A stretch of 64,000 nt of DNA from assembly GCF_001665575.1 (NCBI RefSeq), contig NZ_LZSU01000017.1:124001-188000 (forward strand). The letters are read 5' to 3'. The stretch is from Mycobacterium sp. 852013-51886_SCH5428379. Its GTDB lineage: Bacteria; Actinomycetota; Actinomycetes; Mycobacteriales; Mycobacteriaceae. Every line of letters begins with the position of its first letter. Position 1 is the stretch's first letter. Position numbers and translations under genes: made by a program. Positions 28,102 through 36,805 of this stretch are shown in pieces. Under the pieces are notes generated by a model. The model was not told the DNA's origin, searched no databases, and worked only from the letters and a program-made list of their open reading frames with translations.

Positions 28102-29556
28102 CTAGGGCGTCTTGCGCCGACGCCCCGACAGAACGAAGAACAGCACGGCGCCGACGGCCAGCACACCGCTGACAGCCGCCGCGATCACGAGCGGTTTGAC
28201 CCAGCTCTTCTCCTGCTGGGCCGCCGGGGCCGTCTGAGCGCTGGTCAGTTGTACCTGATAACCGGGGACCGGCCCCTGCGACGGTTGCGTCAACCCCGGC
28301 AGCTGCTGGGTGCTGGTGACCTGGAAGAGACGTTCGCCGCCGGCGGTCCTGGTCCAGGTGCCCCACGCCGGGGTCTCGTCGTCGAGCAGCACACGGTGCC
28401 CGCCGACCGCCGGATCGTCGCCGAGGTCGGCCAGCGTCTTCACCCGGAACGGCTTCGACGACCCGTCCTTGTACTTCAGCTGCACCAGCACATTCTTGAA
28501 GCTGGTGGGCGGCTTCGGCTTGCTCGGTGGCGGCTGGCCCGGACCCGGGCGATAGCCGCCGCCGGAGAAACTGCCGGTGGAGATCGTGGCGGGCTTGCCC
28601 GAGGCGTCCCGGTTCACGGCGGTGAAGCTGTAGACGCCGGCCTTGGGCGCGGTGAGGACGGCCCGCTGCATCGGTGGGACCTGGACGATGCGGGGGGCGT
28701 TGTCGTACAGGTAGATCAGCTGCAGCGGAGTGCTGTAGGGGTTGGTGAAGACCGGCCGGTACCAGTTGTCGTAGCCGACCCAGGACGAATTCCACTGGGT
28801 CACCTGGCTGGTCCAGGTGGTCGACTCCGACCACGTGGTGGTCTCGCTGACCACCGACTCCAGTGATTCGGTGATCTCGGTGATCTCGGTCTCGGACGCG
28901 GCGGGGGGCTCCGGGACGTCGACCGCTGGGGCGCGCAGCGCCTCGTCCAGCGTCTCCTGCGGGACGTCTGCAATGTCGGGTTCGGGGGTGTCTGCCTCGA
29001 TCGCGGGGTCAGAGACGTTCGATTCGGGATCACCCGGATCGGCGAACTCACCCAAACCGTCGTCGCCGGCCGGATCGCCCGGCTCGCCGGGGGCACCGGG
29101 GTCACCCGGTTCGCCGGGGTCACCTGGTTCGCCGGGGCTACCCGGTTCGCCGGGGGCACCCGGTTCGCCGGGGGCACCCGGTTCGCCGGCCTGACCGGCG
29201 TCGGAGCCCCCCTCGGGACCGGGCGCGGGCGGCTCGTCGGCGGGCGGCGCGTCGGGCGCTGGTAGGTCGGCGTCGGGCGCCTCAGGTGCGGGTCCCTCAT
29301 CTGCCGGCGCAGCAGGTTCAGCCGGTTCCGGCTCAGCCGGTTCGGCCGGCTCCGGCGCTGCGGGTTCCTCCGCCGGCGGATCGTAGGACCCGGAATCGTC
29401 AACGACCTCCGACGAGTCACCATCGTCATAGGGATCGGCCAACGCCGGGGCGCTGACGCCGACACACAACGCCGTTGTGAGTGCCACGGACGACAGAGCG
29501 AGGGCGATGCGCCGGTACAGGGCGCCTGGATCGTCGTTCAAAGTCATCCTCCTCAT
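28102..29556 (-). CDS. Secreted, membrane-anchored surface protein with collagen-like repeat
   Basis: About 484 residues. A signal peptide (RRIALALSSVALTTALCVGV ending SAPALA) is followed by an acidic Pro/Ala/Glu-rich region. A collagen-like block of fourteen G-X-Y triplets spans residues ~121-162. After it come a Ser/Thr/Trp-rich part (SETTTWSESTTWTSQVTQW) and a globular domain of ~200 residues. One C-terminal span (PLVIAAAVSGVLAVGAVLFF) ends in SGRRRKTP. It should sit in the cell envelope, facing outwards. The start is ambiguous between ATG 29556 and 29547, because AGGAGG abuts the latter. No function is recognised. Confidence 0.72.
   Translation of the reverse strand: MRRMTLNDDPGALYRRIALALSSVALTTALCVGVSAPALADPYDDGDSSEVVDDSGSYDPPAEEPAAPEPAEPAEPEPAEPAAPADEGPAPEAPDADLPAPDAPPADEPPAPGPEGGSDAGQAGEPGAPGEPGAPGEPGSPGEPGDPGEPGDPGAPGEPGDPAGDDGLGEFADPGDPESNVSDPAIEADTPEPDIADVPQETLDEALRAPAVDVPEPPAASETEITEITESLESVVSETTTWSESTTWTSQVTQWNSSWVGYDNWYRPVFTNPYSTPLQLIYLYDNAPRIVQVPPMQRAVLTAPKAGVYSFTAVNRDASGKPATISTGSFSGGGYRPGPGQPPPSKPKPPTSFKNVLVQLKYKDGSSKPFRVKTLADLGDDPAVGGHRVLLDDETPAWGTWTRTAGGERLFQVTSTQQLPGLTQPSQGPVPGYQVQLTSAQTAPAAQQEKSWVKPLVIAAAVSGVLAVGAVLFFVLSGRRRKTP
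29071..29196 (-). repeat. Collagen-like G-X-Y block in the surface protein
   Basis: Fourteen uninterrupted Gly-X-Y triplets, mostly GEP alternating with GAP, GSP or GDP. Pro occupies the Y position in nearly all of them. The DNA repeats in 9- and 18-base units, so slippage variation between strains is likely. Confidence 0.85.
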
Positions 29557-29596
29557 CACGTGCCGTCCGACGCGGCGTGCAGCGAGCGTCGAGCAG

Positions 29597-29628
29597 GGAT
29601 CTTGCCGGATCCTTGGCGGATTCTTGGC
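29597..29628. promoter_or_regulatory. Three tandem ~11-bp repeats upstream of the surface-protein gene
   Basis: GGATCTTGCC, GGATCCTTGGC and GGATTCTTGGC follow each other directly, starting 41 bases upstream of the surface-protein start. Repeats at one helical turn are typical for OmpR-type response regulators. The regulator is unknown. Confidence 0.33.
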
Positions 29629-29691
29629 GTACAACGGCAAACACACGGAGCAACGTCGGCCGTGGTGGACCCCGCATGATCGAATGAGCGG

Positions 29692-31083
29692 ATGCCTGAC
29701 GGGTCGACGACGAGCGCCTTGAACGCCAGCACATTCAGCGGACGACGTCCGAGCGGCGCCGGCGACCTGGCCGTGGAGACGCACGGTATCGCCCCGCTGG
29801 GGCCCGACCAGCGCTACGGGCACCCCGCTCGATTGTTCACCGTATGGTTCGCCCCACAGGTGAACATGGCGGGCGTCTTCACCGGCACCCTCGCAATCGT
29901 GCTGGGGCTGGGTTTCTGGCTCGGCCTGCTGGCGATGGTCATCGGCACGGTGCTGGGCTCGCTGGTGGTGGCCTATCTGTCGACCTGGGGCCCTCGGACG
30001 GGCACCGGCCAACTACCGCATGCCCGAATGGCGTTCGGCGGCGGCGTGGTGCTGCCTGCCGTACTGCAGTGGGGTTCGTCGATCGCGTGGGATGCGTTGG
30101 TCGGCCTGTTCGGCGGCGAGGCACTCTCGTTGCTTCTGGGCATCCCATTCTGGGTGGGCGTGCTCATCGTCCTGGGCGTCCAGGGCGTCGTCGGGTTCTT
30201 CGGCTACGAGGTGATCCACCGGTTGCAGGCGGTGCTCACTGTCATCCTGTTCCTGACGTTCGTGGTGTTCACGATCAAACTGGTCGGCGGTCATGAGGTG
30301 ATCAGTCCGGCCACCCTGCAGGGCGCCGACCTCGCCGGCGCCTTCGTCCTGGAGGTGACGATCGCGTTCAGCCTCGCGATCTCGTGGGCCAGCTACGCCG
30401 CGGACTTCAGCCGGTATCTGCCGGCGAGCTCACCGTCGGCACAGGTCTTCGGCTACACCTTCGGCGGGATCGTGCTGGGCTACGTCTTCGTTCAGGGCAT
30501 CGGAATCGCGGCGGCCGAATCGCTGGGCGAGCACACCGCCGCGGGCGTGCAGGCGGTGATGGGCGGTGGTGTGCTCGGCGCGGTCGCGCTGCTGGTGATC
30601 GCGGTGGCCTCGATGGGGTCGGGGGTGATGAACGACTACAGCGGATCGCTGGCGCTGCAGACGATCGGCGTGCGCGTACGCCGACCGGTCTCGGCGCTGA
30701 TCGTGACCGCCCTGGCGTTCGCGCTGATCCTCTGGTTGCACGCGGCCGACACCGCGACCCGGTTCCAGGACGTCCTGCTGCTGGTGAGCTACTGGATTCC
30801 CGCGTTCGTCGCCGTCACGGCCGTGGACTGGGTGCTGCGCCGGGGGTCGAGAGCGACGCTGAACCCGGCCGAGGAGCCCACGGTGCGCCGCGACGCCGCT
30901 GTTGCCGTGGCGGCCTTCGTCATCGCCTACCTGGCGGCGGTGCCGTTCATGAACACCTCGCTGATCCAGGGTCCGGTCGCGCAGGCGTGGCACGGTGCGG
31001 ACATCGCCTACTTCGTCAACTTCCTTGTCGCACTGCTGATCTACGGCGGACACCGTGCGATATCGCGGCGCGGGCGCCGGTGA
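29692..31083 (+). CDS. NCS1-family cytosine/purine-type permease
   Basis: A membrane permease of 463 residues with about twelve spans. The N-terminal VETHGIAPLGPDQRYGHPARLFTVWFAPQVNMAG stretch (split by me) is the hallmark of NCS1 cytosine permeases, with the substrate-site WF and N residues. Further marks include WASYAADFSRYLP and NDYSGSLALQTIGVRVRRP. It imports a nucleobase, hydantoin or vitamin-like ring; which one is not readable. No catabolic gene is adjacent. Confidence 0.85.
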   Translation: MPDGSTTSALNASTFSGRRPSGAGDLAVETHGIAPLGPDQRYGHPARLFTVWFAPQVNMAGVFTGTLAIVLGLGFWLGLLAMVIGTVLGSLVVAYLSTWGPRTGTGQLPHARMAFGGGVVLPAVLQWGSSIAWDALVGLFGGEALSLLLGIPFWVGVLIVLGVQGVVGFFGYEVIHRLQAVLTVILFLTFVVFTIKLVGGHEVISPATLQGADLAGAFVLEVTIAFSLAISWASYAADFSRYLPASSPSAQVFGYTFGGIVLGYVFVQGIGIAAAESLGEHTAAGVQAVMGGGVLGAVALLVIAVASMGSGVMNDYSGSLALQTIGVRVRRPVSALIVTALAFALILWLHAADTATRFQDVLLLVSYWIPAFVAVTAVDWVLRRGSRATLNPAEEPTVRRDAAVAVAAFVIAYLAAVPFMNTSLIQGPVAQAWHGADIAYFVNFLVALLIYGGHRAISRRGRR

Positions 31084-31100
31084 CGTCCCGGTGACGCAAC

Positions 31101-31125
31101 GGTTCACCGGCGCATCGGGCGGGTA
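31101..31125 (+). promoter_or_regulatory. Candidate SigF-type promoter for tspO
   Basis: GGTT (31101-31104) and GGGTA (31121-31125) are 16 bases apart, matching the SigF pattern. The expected start is about 35 bases before the TspO ATG, leaving room for its Shine-Dalgarno. Confidence 0.42.
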
Positions 31126-31167
31126 CGCAGTCGGGACCCCTTCCGGGGCTCCCAGGAAAGGATTTTC

Positions 31168-31647
31168 ATGCGTGCCTCAACCCTCGCCAAGACCGCAGGC
31201 GCCGTCGTCGCCACCGGAGCACTGGGCGGGCTGGCCAGTCGCCCGTCGCAGTCGGTCTGGTACGCGCGGCTGAAGAAGCCCAGCTTCCAGCCGCCGCGGC
31301 AGGTGTTCCCGATCGTGTGGCCGGCGCTCTACGCCGACATCGCAGCGGTCTCGGCGGCGACCATCGACCGCTACAACGACACCGGACAGCCCGAGAAGGC
31401 GCGCGCCTACACCGCCGCGCTGGCGGCCAACCTGGTGCTCAACGGCAGCTGGTCATGGCTGTTCTTCAGCCAGGGCCGGCTCGGGCCGGCCGCGCTGGGC
31501 GCCGGCGCATTGACCGCGAGCAGCGCCGACCTGACCCGGCGGGCGGTCCAGGCGAACGGTGCGGCGGCCGCGCCGCTGGCGCTGTATCCGATGTGGTGCG
31601 CCTTCGCGACCGTGCTCTCGTCGCGGATCTGGTTCCTCAACCGCTGA
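31168..31647 (+). CDS. tspO: TspO/MBR family membrane protein
   Basis: A 159-residue, five-span protein of the tryptophan-rich sensory/peripheral-benzodiazepine-receptor family. The WYARLKKPSFQPPRQVFPIVWPALY stretch (split as W-Y-A-R-L-K-K-P then QPP and WPALY) is diagnostic. Further on are NLVLNGSWSWLFF and LYPMWCAFATVL. TspO proteins bind porphyrins and sterols and are tied to stress responses. AGGAAAGGA lies just before the ATG. Confidence 0.88.
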   Translation: MRASTLAKTAGAVVATGALGGLASRPSQSVWYARLKKPSFQPPRQVFPIVWPALYADIAAVSAATIDRYNDTGQPEKARAYTAALAANLVLNGSWSWLFFSQGRLGPAALGAGALTASSADLTRRAVQANGAAAAPLALYPMWCAFATVLSSRIWFLNR

Positions 31648-31654
31648 TCTGCGG

Positions 31655-32728
31655 TCAGCAGCCGTCGAGCACGGCCAGGACGTGTTCGGTGAACCCCGTG
31701 GTGGTGCTCGTGCCGCCCAGATCGGCGGTGTGCACGCCGTCGTCGAGTGCGCGGGTGACCGCGTGCTCGACGAGCCCGGCCGCCTCAGACAGGGCGCGGC
31801 GATCGTGATGTCCGGCCAGCCAGTTCAGCAGCATGGCCGTGGACATCATCATCGCCACCGGATTGGCGGCGTTGCGGCCGGCGATGTCCGGGGCCGATCC
31901 GTGCGCCGCCTGCGCCATGGCCTTGTCGGCCGACGAATTCACCGACGGCGCCGTGCCGAGTGAGCCGGCGAGTTGACCGGTGAGGTCGGACAGGATGTCG
32001 CCGAACATGTTCTCGGCCACGATGACGTCGAACTCGGTGGGCCGCGCGACCAGAAGCGCCGCCAACGCATCGATGTGCTCGAGGCGGACCGAAACGTCGG
32101 GGTACTGCTCGGCGACCTGCAGACAGCTGTCGCGGAACAGGCCGGTGGTCTTCGACAGCACGTTGGCCTTGTGCGCGATGGTGACCGAGCGCCGCCGCGT
32201 CATTGCCAGTCGGAAAGCCTCGTGCGCGATGCGTTCACAGGCGTCGCGGGTGAATACGGCGACCGCCAGCGCGACATCGGGGGTGGGCATGAATTCGCCT
32301 GCGCCGTCGTGCATGTTGCGGTCGGCGTAGAACCCCTCGGTGTTCTCCCGGACGACAACCACGTCGAGGCCGGGACAGACCGCCGGGATGGTGTCGCTGA
32401 GCCGGCGGGCCGGCCGGATGTTGGCGAACAGGCTGTACCGCTTGCGGATCGCGCCGCCGGGGGAGAGACCGGCCCGGAACGCGGCGGGATACCCGGCGTT
32501 GTCGTGGGGCCCCAGCAGCCAGGCGTCGAGCCGGTCGAGTTCGTCGAGGGTGCGCTGCGGTAGCGGGGTGCCGTCGCGGGTGATCGCCTCGGCGCCCATC
32601 GGCAGGCGCCGCCAGATCACCGGTACCGACACCGCGGCCAGCGCACGTTCGGTGACCTGCACTGTGGCGGTGACGATCTCGGGTCCGATGCCGTCGCCGG
32701 CGAGTACGCCCAGCGCAAGGGGGTCCAT
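31655..32728 (-). CDS. Isocitrate/isopropylmalate dehydrogenase family enzyme, tartrate/malate type
   Basis: A 357-residue NAD-dependent beta-hydroxyacid oxidative decarboxylase. The GDGIGPEIV N-terminus, VVVRENTEGFYAD, the catalytic Lys in IAHKANVLSKTTGLF and metal-binding FGDILSDL are all present. AHGSAPDIAGRNAANP suggests NAD use. It lies 11 bases downstream of a paralogue and in the operon of a dicarboxylate carrier. Substrates such as tartrate or malate derivatives are therefore more likely than isopropylmalate. ATG 32728 is the start; the frame is open further upstream but shadows the paralogue. Confidence 0.82.
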   Translation of the reverse strand: MDPLALGVLAGDGIGPEIVTATVQVTERALAAVSVPVIWRRLPMGAEAITRDGTPLPQRTLDELDRLDAWLLGPHDNAGYPAAFRAGLSPGGAIRKRYSLFANIRPARRLSDTIPAVCPGLDVVVVRENTEGFYADRNMHDGAGEFMPTPDVALAVAVFTRDACERIAHEAFRLAMTRRRSVTIAHKANVLSKTTGLFRDSCLQVAEQYPDVSVRLEHIDALAALLVARPTEFDVIVAENMFGDILSDLTGQLAGSLGTAPSVNSSADKAMAQAAHGSAPDIAGRNAANPVAMMMSTAMLLNWLAGHHDRRALSEAAGLVEHAVTRALDDGVHTADLGGTSTTTGFTEHVLAVLDGC

Positions 32729-32739
32729 GGCGGGACGGG

Positions 32740-33792
32740 TCAATCCAGGCCGCCGATGAGCGCTTCGGTGACCTGCGAGGTCGACGCCCGGCCGCGGAGA
32801 TCCGCGGTGCGGCTCTCCGGGTGGGCCAGCGTACGTTCGATCGCGGTCATGATGGCGGCGGCCGCGGCTGGGTGCCCGAGGTGGTCGAGCATCATCGCTG
32901 CCGACCACACGGCTCCCACCGGGTTGGCGATGCCCTGTCCGGCGATGTCCGGGGCCGAGCCGTGCACCGGTTCGAACATCGACGGGTACTGCTTGGAGGG
33001 ATCGAGGTTGGCCGACGGCGCGATACCGATCGACCCGGCCACGGCGGCTGCGAGGTCGGACAGGATGTCGCCGAACAGGTTCGAGCCGACCACGACGTCG
33101 AATCGTCCGGGCTGCAGGACGAACTTCGCGGCGAGCGCGTCGATGTGCTCGCTGTCGACACGCACCTGCGGATACCGCGCCGCCCGCTCGGCGACCACCT
33201 CGTCCCAGAACGGGAGCGTGTGCACGATGCCGTTGGACTTCGTGGCCGACGTGACGTAGCCGCGGCGGGTCGCGGCGAGCTCGAAGGCGTAGTCGGCGAT
33301 ACGGCTGACGCCGGCGCGGGTGAAGACCGACTCCTGGACCGCCATCTCCTCGGGGAGACCGCGGTTCAGCCGGCCTCCGATCTCGCTGTACTCGCCTTCG
33401 ACGTTCTCCCGCACCACCACGAGGTCGACCGACGTGGCGTCCCGCAGGGGACTCTGCACACCGTCGAAGACGCGGATCGGCCGTAGATTCACGTATTGGC
33501 GGAAGGCACGACGAATGGGGATCAGCAGACCCCACAGGGACACGTGGTCGGGCACCCCCGGCCATCCGACCGCACCCAACAGGACGGCATCGAATCCGCG
33601 CAGCGTGTCGATCCCGTCCGCCGGCATCATCGCGCCCTCGCGCTGATAGCGCTGGCACGACCAGTCGAACTGCTCGTACTCGAGGTCGACGCCGTGGCTG
33701 GCGGATACGGCGTCGAGTACGGCACGCGCCGAATCGATGACATCCACGCCGATTCCGTCGCCGGGAATGACCGCGATGCGCTGCGCGGTCAT
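32740..33792 (-). CDS. Tartrate dehydrogenase/D-malate dehydrogenase-like enzyme
   Basis: A 350-residue paralogue of the next gene in the operon, closest to the TtuC/DmlA group. Seen: IAVIPGDGIGVDVID, VVVRENVEGEYSEIGGR, SATKSNGIVHTLPFWDEV with the catalytic Lys, LFGDILSDLAAAVAGSIG and VHGSAPDIAGQGIANP. DmlA-like enzymes oxidatively decarboxylate D-malate or tartrate with NAD. It overlaps the transporter gene by four bases, so uptake and first oxidation are translationally coupled. Confidence 0.82.
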   Translation of the reverse strand: MTAQRIAVIPGDGIGVDVIDSARAVLDAVSASHGVDLEYEQFDWSCQRYQREGAMMPADGIDTLRGFDAVLLGAVGWPGVPDHVSLWGLLIPIRRAFRQYVNLRPIRVFDGVQSPLRDATSVDLVVVRENVEGEYSEIGGRLNRGLPEEMAVQESVFTRAGVSRIADYAFELAATRRGYVTSATKSNGIVHTLPFWDEVVAERAARYPQVRVDSEHIDALAAKFVLQPGRFDVVVGSNLFGDILSDLAAAVAGSIGIAPSANLDPSKQYPSMFEPVHGSAPDIAGQGIANPVGAVWSAAMMLDHLGHPAAAAAIMTAIERTLAHPESRTADLRGRASTSQVTEALIGGLD

Positions 33793-35393
33793 GAACCCAG
33801 GCCCAGGACCGCGACCATGATGGGCAGGAGCGCGATGATGAGGATCGCGCCCGCGACGTCGAAGGTGATACCCGAGCGGATCATCGTGGTGATCTTAACG
33901 GCCCCGGATCCGTAGACGATCGCGTTCTGCGGGGTGGACACGGGCAGCATGAAGCCGAAGGACGCGGCGAAGGTGGCGGCCAGGGCGGGGATGAACGGGT
34001 TGACGCCCGCGGCCACCGCGACCGGGATGATGATGGGCACCACCACGGCGGCCGATGCGGTGTTGCTCGTGGTCTCCGAGACGACGATGGCGAGCAGGAC
34101 GGCGAAGACCGTGATCGCGATGACGCTTGTCATACCGAGGGTTTCGGCCACCGAGGTGCCGATGGTCTCGGCGAGGCCGGTGTCGGCGAGCAGCGATCCG
34201 AAGATGATGCCCGTACCGAACAGCACGATCGTGCCCCAGTCGATGGCGGCGGCGTCCTTCCAGCGCAGCGTGAATTCGCGGCTCTGCCAATCGGTGGGCA
34301 GCAGGAACAGCAGCGCGGCGCCGAACACGGCGACGGTGCCCTCGTCGAGCCGGTCACTGACCGTCGTGTAGATGTCGGAATCGTTACCGAAGAAGAGCGC
34401 GATGACGCCGGGGAATATCCACAGCGCGACGGTGATCCCGAAGGCGATGAGGGTGTTCTTCTCCGCCCGGCTCAGCGAACCCAGCTTCTCCCGCTCGCTC
34501 GCAACGTATTCGGTGACACCTTCGATGCGTTTGATCTCCGGCTTGTTCAGTTTGAGCAGCACGAACGCCAGGACGATGAACATCAGCAGGCAGATCGGCG
34601 CGGCCAGCACCATCCACTGCCCGAAACTGATGCGCTCGCCGGTGGCCTCTTCGATCAACCCGCGGCCGATCAGGTTGGGCGGACTGCCGACGGGGGTGAG
34701 CAGGCCCCCGACGCTCGCCGAGTAGGCCAGCATCAGCATGATCGCCGCGCCGACCTTCAGCCGCAGCGGATCGAAGTCGTCGGCGACTTTGCCCTGAACC
34801 TGAAGGAGTTTCGCGATGACGCCGATGATTCCCAGCGCGGTCGGCAGCAGCATGGCGACGGTGGCGGTGTTGGAGACGAACGCCGAGAGCAGGCACGTGA
34901 TGCCGCCGAACGCCACGATGACGCCCGTGGTGGATCGACCGACGCGGGGCAGCGCGAGGATTCGGAACGCGAACCGGCGGGCCAGCCCGTGTTTGAGCAT
35001 CGCCTGCGCGAGGATGAACGCGCCGATGAAGGTGAACACCGTCGACGAGCCGAACGGGCCGAGCACTTCGTCCGCCGGCGCCACTCCCATGAAGACCACG
35101 ACCGCCACGCCGAGCAACCCGCCGATGGGGATCGGCACCGCCTCGGTGACCCACAGGACGATGACGCCGAGCAGGATGCCGGCCAGCGTCTGCTGTTGGG
35201 TCGGGACGTCCAGCGGCAGCAGCAGGAAGACGATGGTGACGAGGGGAGCGAGGAAGAGTCCGATCGTCCGCCGGCCCCTCTCGAACCGCTCCTCTCGGGG
35301 GGACAGCTGCTGCTCGCCCAGACTGCGATAGGTGGCGCTGCCCAGCAGCGCCTTGTCGACGTCGGTCCGCGTGACCGGATCCTGGCTGGTCAT
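33789..35393 (-). CDS. DASS (SLC13) family dicarboxylate transporter
   Basis: A 534-residue secondary transporter of the divalent anion:sodium symporter family, with about eleven spans. The two substrate/sodium-site motifs are visible: VSNTATVAMLLPTALGI in the first half and VSETTSNTASAAVVVPI in the second. VGSPPNLIGRGL is the matching hairpin segment. Such carriers import succinate, malate, fumarate or tartrate. It is first in an operon with two tartrate/malate-type dehydrogenases and has a CRP palindrome 23 bases upstream. Confidence 0.87.
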   Translation of the reverse strand: MTSQDPVTRTDVDKALLGSATYRSLGEQQLSPREERFERGRRTIGLFLAPLVTIVFLLLPLDVPTQQQTLAGILLGVIVLWVTEAVPIPIGGLLGVAVVVFMGVAPADEVLGPFGSSTVFTFIGAFILAQAMLKHGLARRFAFRILALPRVGRSTTGVIVAFGGITCLLSAFVSNTATVAMLLPTALGIIGVIAKLLQVQGKVADDFDPLRLKVGAAIMLMLAYSASVGGLLTPVGSPPNLIGRGLIEEATGERISFGQWMVLAAPICLLMFIVLAFVLLKLNKPEIKRIEGVTEYVASEREKLGSLSRAEKNTLIAFGITVALWIFPGVIALFFGNDSDIYTTVSDRLDEGTVAVFGAALLFLLPTDWQSREFTLRWKDAAAIDWGTIVLFGTGIIFGSLLADTGLAETIGTSVAETLGMTSVIAITVFAVLLAIVVSETTSNTASAAVVVPIIIPVAVAAGVNPFIPALAATFAASFGFMLPVSTPQNAIVYGSGAVKITTMIRSGITFDVAGAILIIALLPIMVAVLGLGS

Positions 35394-35416
35394 GACTTTT
35401 CCGCGCCGGCGGGGAT

Positions 35417-35432
35417 TGTGAGGCCCATCACA
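35417..35432. promoter_or_regulatory. Perfect CRP palindrome before the dicarboxylate operon
   Basis: TGTGAGGCCCATCACA is an exact TGTGA-N6-TCACA dyad, the mycobacterial CRP consensus. It ends 24 bases before the transporter ATG (35393). That closeness would suit repression or a very short leader. Confidence 0.65.
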
Positions 35433-35474
35433 GGCCGAGGATGCCCAAGTGGCGAGGAAATCTAACCTCGGATG

Positions 35475-35882
35475 TCAGGAGGTCGCGAGGACGCGGCGGT
35501 CGCCGACCGGGGCGTCGAGATCCACGTCGATCGCGGCGAGGACGCCGTTGGCGGTGCACCGACGGTTGGCCGCTTCGGGGAGTAACCCCTCCTGCAGTCG
35601 GACGGTCACCGCGTCAGCAGTCTCGGTGGCGGTGGCGTGCACGCCGTAACACGTGGGTGTGCCGGCCAGGAAGTACACCCGCATCCCGTCGTCGAGGCGG
35701 CTCCAGGAACTGAAGGTCAGCGGCGCGGCGTCGACGATGTCGGAGCGGTCACCGAACATGACCTCGCTCGAACTCAGCGGCCGCTCAACGGGTTCGGTGG
35801 TCGTCGGCGCGGCCACGGCGACCGCAGGCACACCGAGACTCAGACACAGGCCCGCGACGATGGCGGACAGGGCAACCCGCAT
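35475..35882 (-). CDS. Small secreted protein, paralogue of the one at 39.1-39.5 kb
   Basis: A 135-residue exported protein with a Sec signal (VALSAIVAGLCLSLGVPAVAVA, cleavage near AAP). The mature part has SSWSRLDDGMRVYFLAGTP, TPTCYGVHATATET and a C-terminal RRCTANGV; the two Cys may pair. It shares the order SWSRL, G-TP-x-CYGV-x-A, ET and PEA-x-x-R-x-C with the protein at 39104-39547. Function unknown. The envelope or secreted location is inferred from the signal. Confidence 0.72.
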   Translation of the reverse strand: MRVALSAIVAGLCLSLGVPAVAVAAPTTTEPVERPLSSSEVMFGDRSDIVDAAPLTFSSWSRLDDGMRVYFLAGTPTCYGVHATATETADAVTVRLQEGLLPEAANRRCTANGVLAAIDVDLDAPVGDRRVLATS

Positions 35883-35988
35883 GGCACGACGGTAGATGTC
35901 GCCAGGCGGGTGGCACGGTCGCCGGCCCCGCGCGTCGGATCACGGTTGAGCTTCGGTTCGGCAACGGGACCGCCGCTACAGCCCAGCG

Positions 35989-36795
35989 CTACAACCCCAA
36001 GCGCTCGAGGGCGTCGTCGTACTCCTCGGCGGCGACCTTGGCGCCCTTACCCTCCGCGAGTGCCCGTTCGTAGACGGCGAAGACCTGGTGACCCACCGCG
36101 GCGAACCTGGCGTCCCAGGTCTCGCTGTCGAAGCGCCAGTAACCGGTGATGTCGTACTGACGGCGGTCCCAGCCCCGGTCGCGGAGGTACTTGCGGACGG
36201 CCCGCGACTCGGCGGCCTCGCCGGCGAACCAGGAGTATCCGCGGCCGCGGGGGAACGGCAGGGTACGTACCGCATCGGCGAGCCGACTGGGCGCCAGCCC
36301 GTTTCCGGTGCCGACGATGGGCACGGTCCGGAGGTCGGGATGCGCGGGCAGGTAATCGAGGTCGTCGCGGTCGGCGACCTCGACGATCGCCGTGAGAGGA
36401 CTGCCGGCGGGATGTTCTTCGATGATGCGGGCTGCGGCCGGCAGACCGGACAGGTCGGCGACCAGGAGCCGCCACGCGCTCGCGGGATCGGGCGCATACC
36501 AGGACCTCGCGTGGTCGAGGCCGACGCGGTCGCCGGCCCGGGTGGTGCGGGCCCAGTCCGTACCGGTGCCGGTGGCGTGCAGGAGGACGTCGAGATCGAT
36601 GCAGTCGCCGTCCTGGTGGCGCACGGAGTAGTTGCGGCCGGGGGAGTTGGTGGATGCACCGAAGTAGACGCCGACGGCCGAATCGGCCGCGTCGGCGATC
36701 TGCAGCGCGTCGGGGTCGTCGATGTGCAGGGTGATCCGGCGCAGACGCCGGGTGATCTGTTCGGTCGCGATCACGGCGGCGAGGGAAAAGCTCAC
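35989..36795 (-). CDS. Siderophore-interacting FAD protein (SIP/ViuB family)
   Basis: A 268-residue flavoprotein of the ferredoxin-reductase-like SIP family, which reduces ferric siderophores in the cytosol. The FAD-binding region includes SPGRNYSVRHQDGD. The C-terminal NAD(P)-side domain has PIVGTGNGLAP and the family segment GYSWFAGEAAESRAVRKYL, followed by GYWRFDSETWDARF, close to the usual GYWR-G mark. No iron box is visible directly upstream. It lies about 14 kb from the iron-box locus. Confidence 0.82.
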   Translation of the reverse strand: MSFSLAAVIATEQITRRLRRITLHIDDPDALQIADAADSAVGVYFGASTNSPGRNYSVRHQDGDCIDLDVLLHATGTGTDWARTTRAGDRVGLDHARSWYAPDPASAWRLLVADLSGLPAAARIIEEHPAGSPLTAIVEVADRDDLDYLPAHPDLRTVPIVGTGNGLAPSRLADAVRTLPFPRGRGYSWFAGEAAESRAVRKYLRDRGWDRRQYDITGYWRFDSETWDARFAAVGHQVFAVYERALAEGKGAKVAAEEYDDALERLGL

Positions 36796-36805
36796 CGCCG
36801 CACCG

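Noticed and set aside
29071..29196. Regular short GC repeats as a CRISPR array.
   Set aside because: They are in-frame Gly-X-Y codons with no unique spacers.
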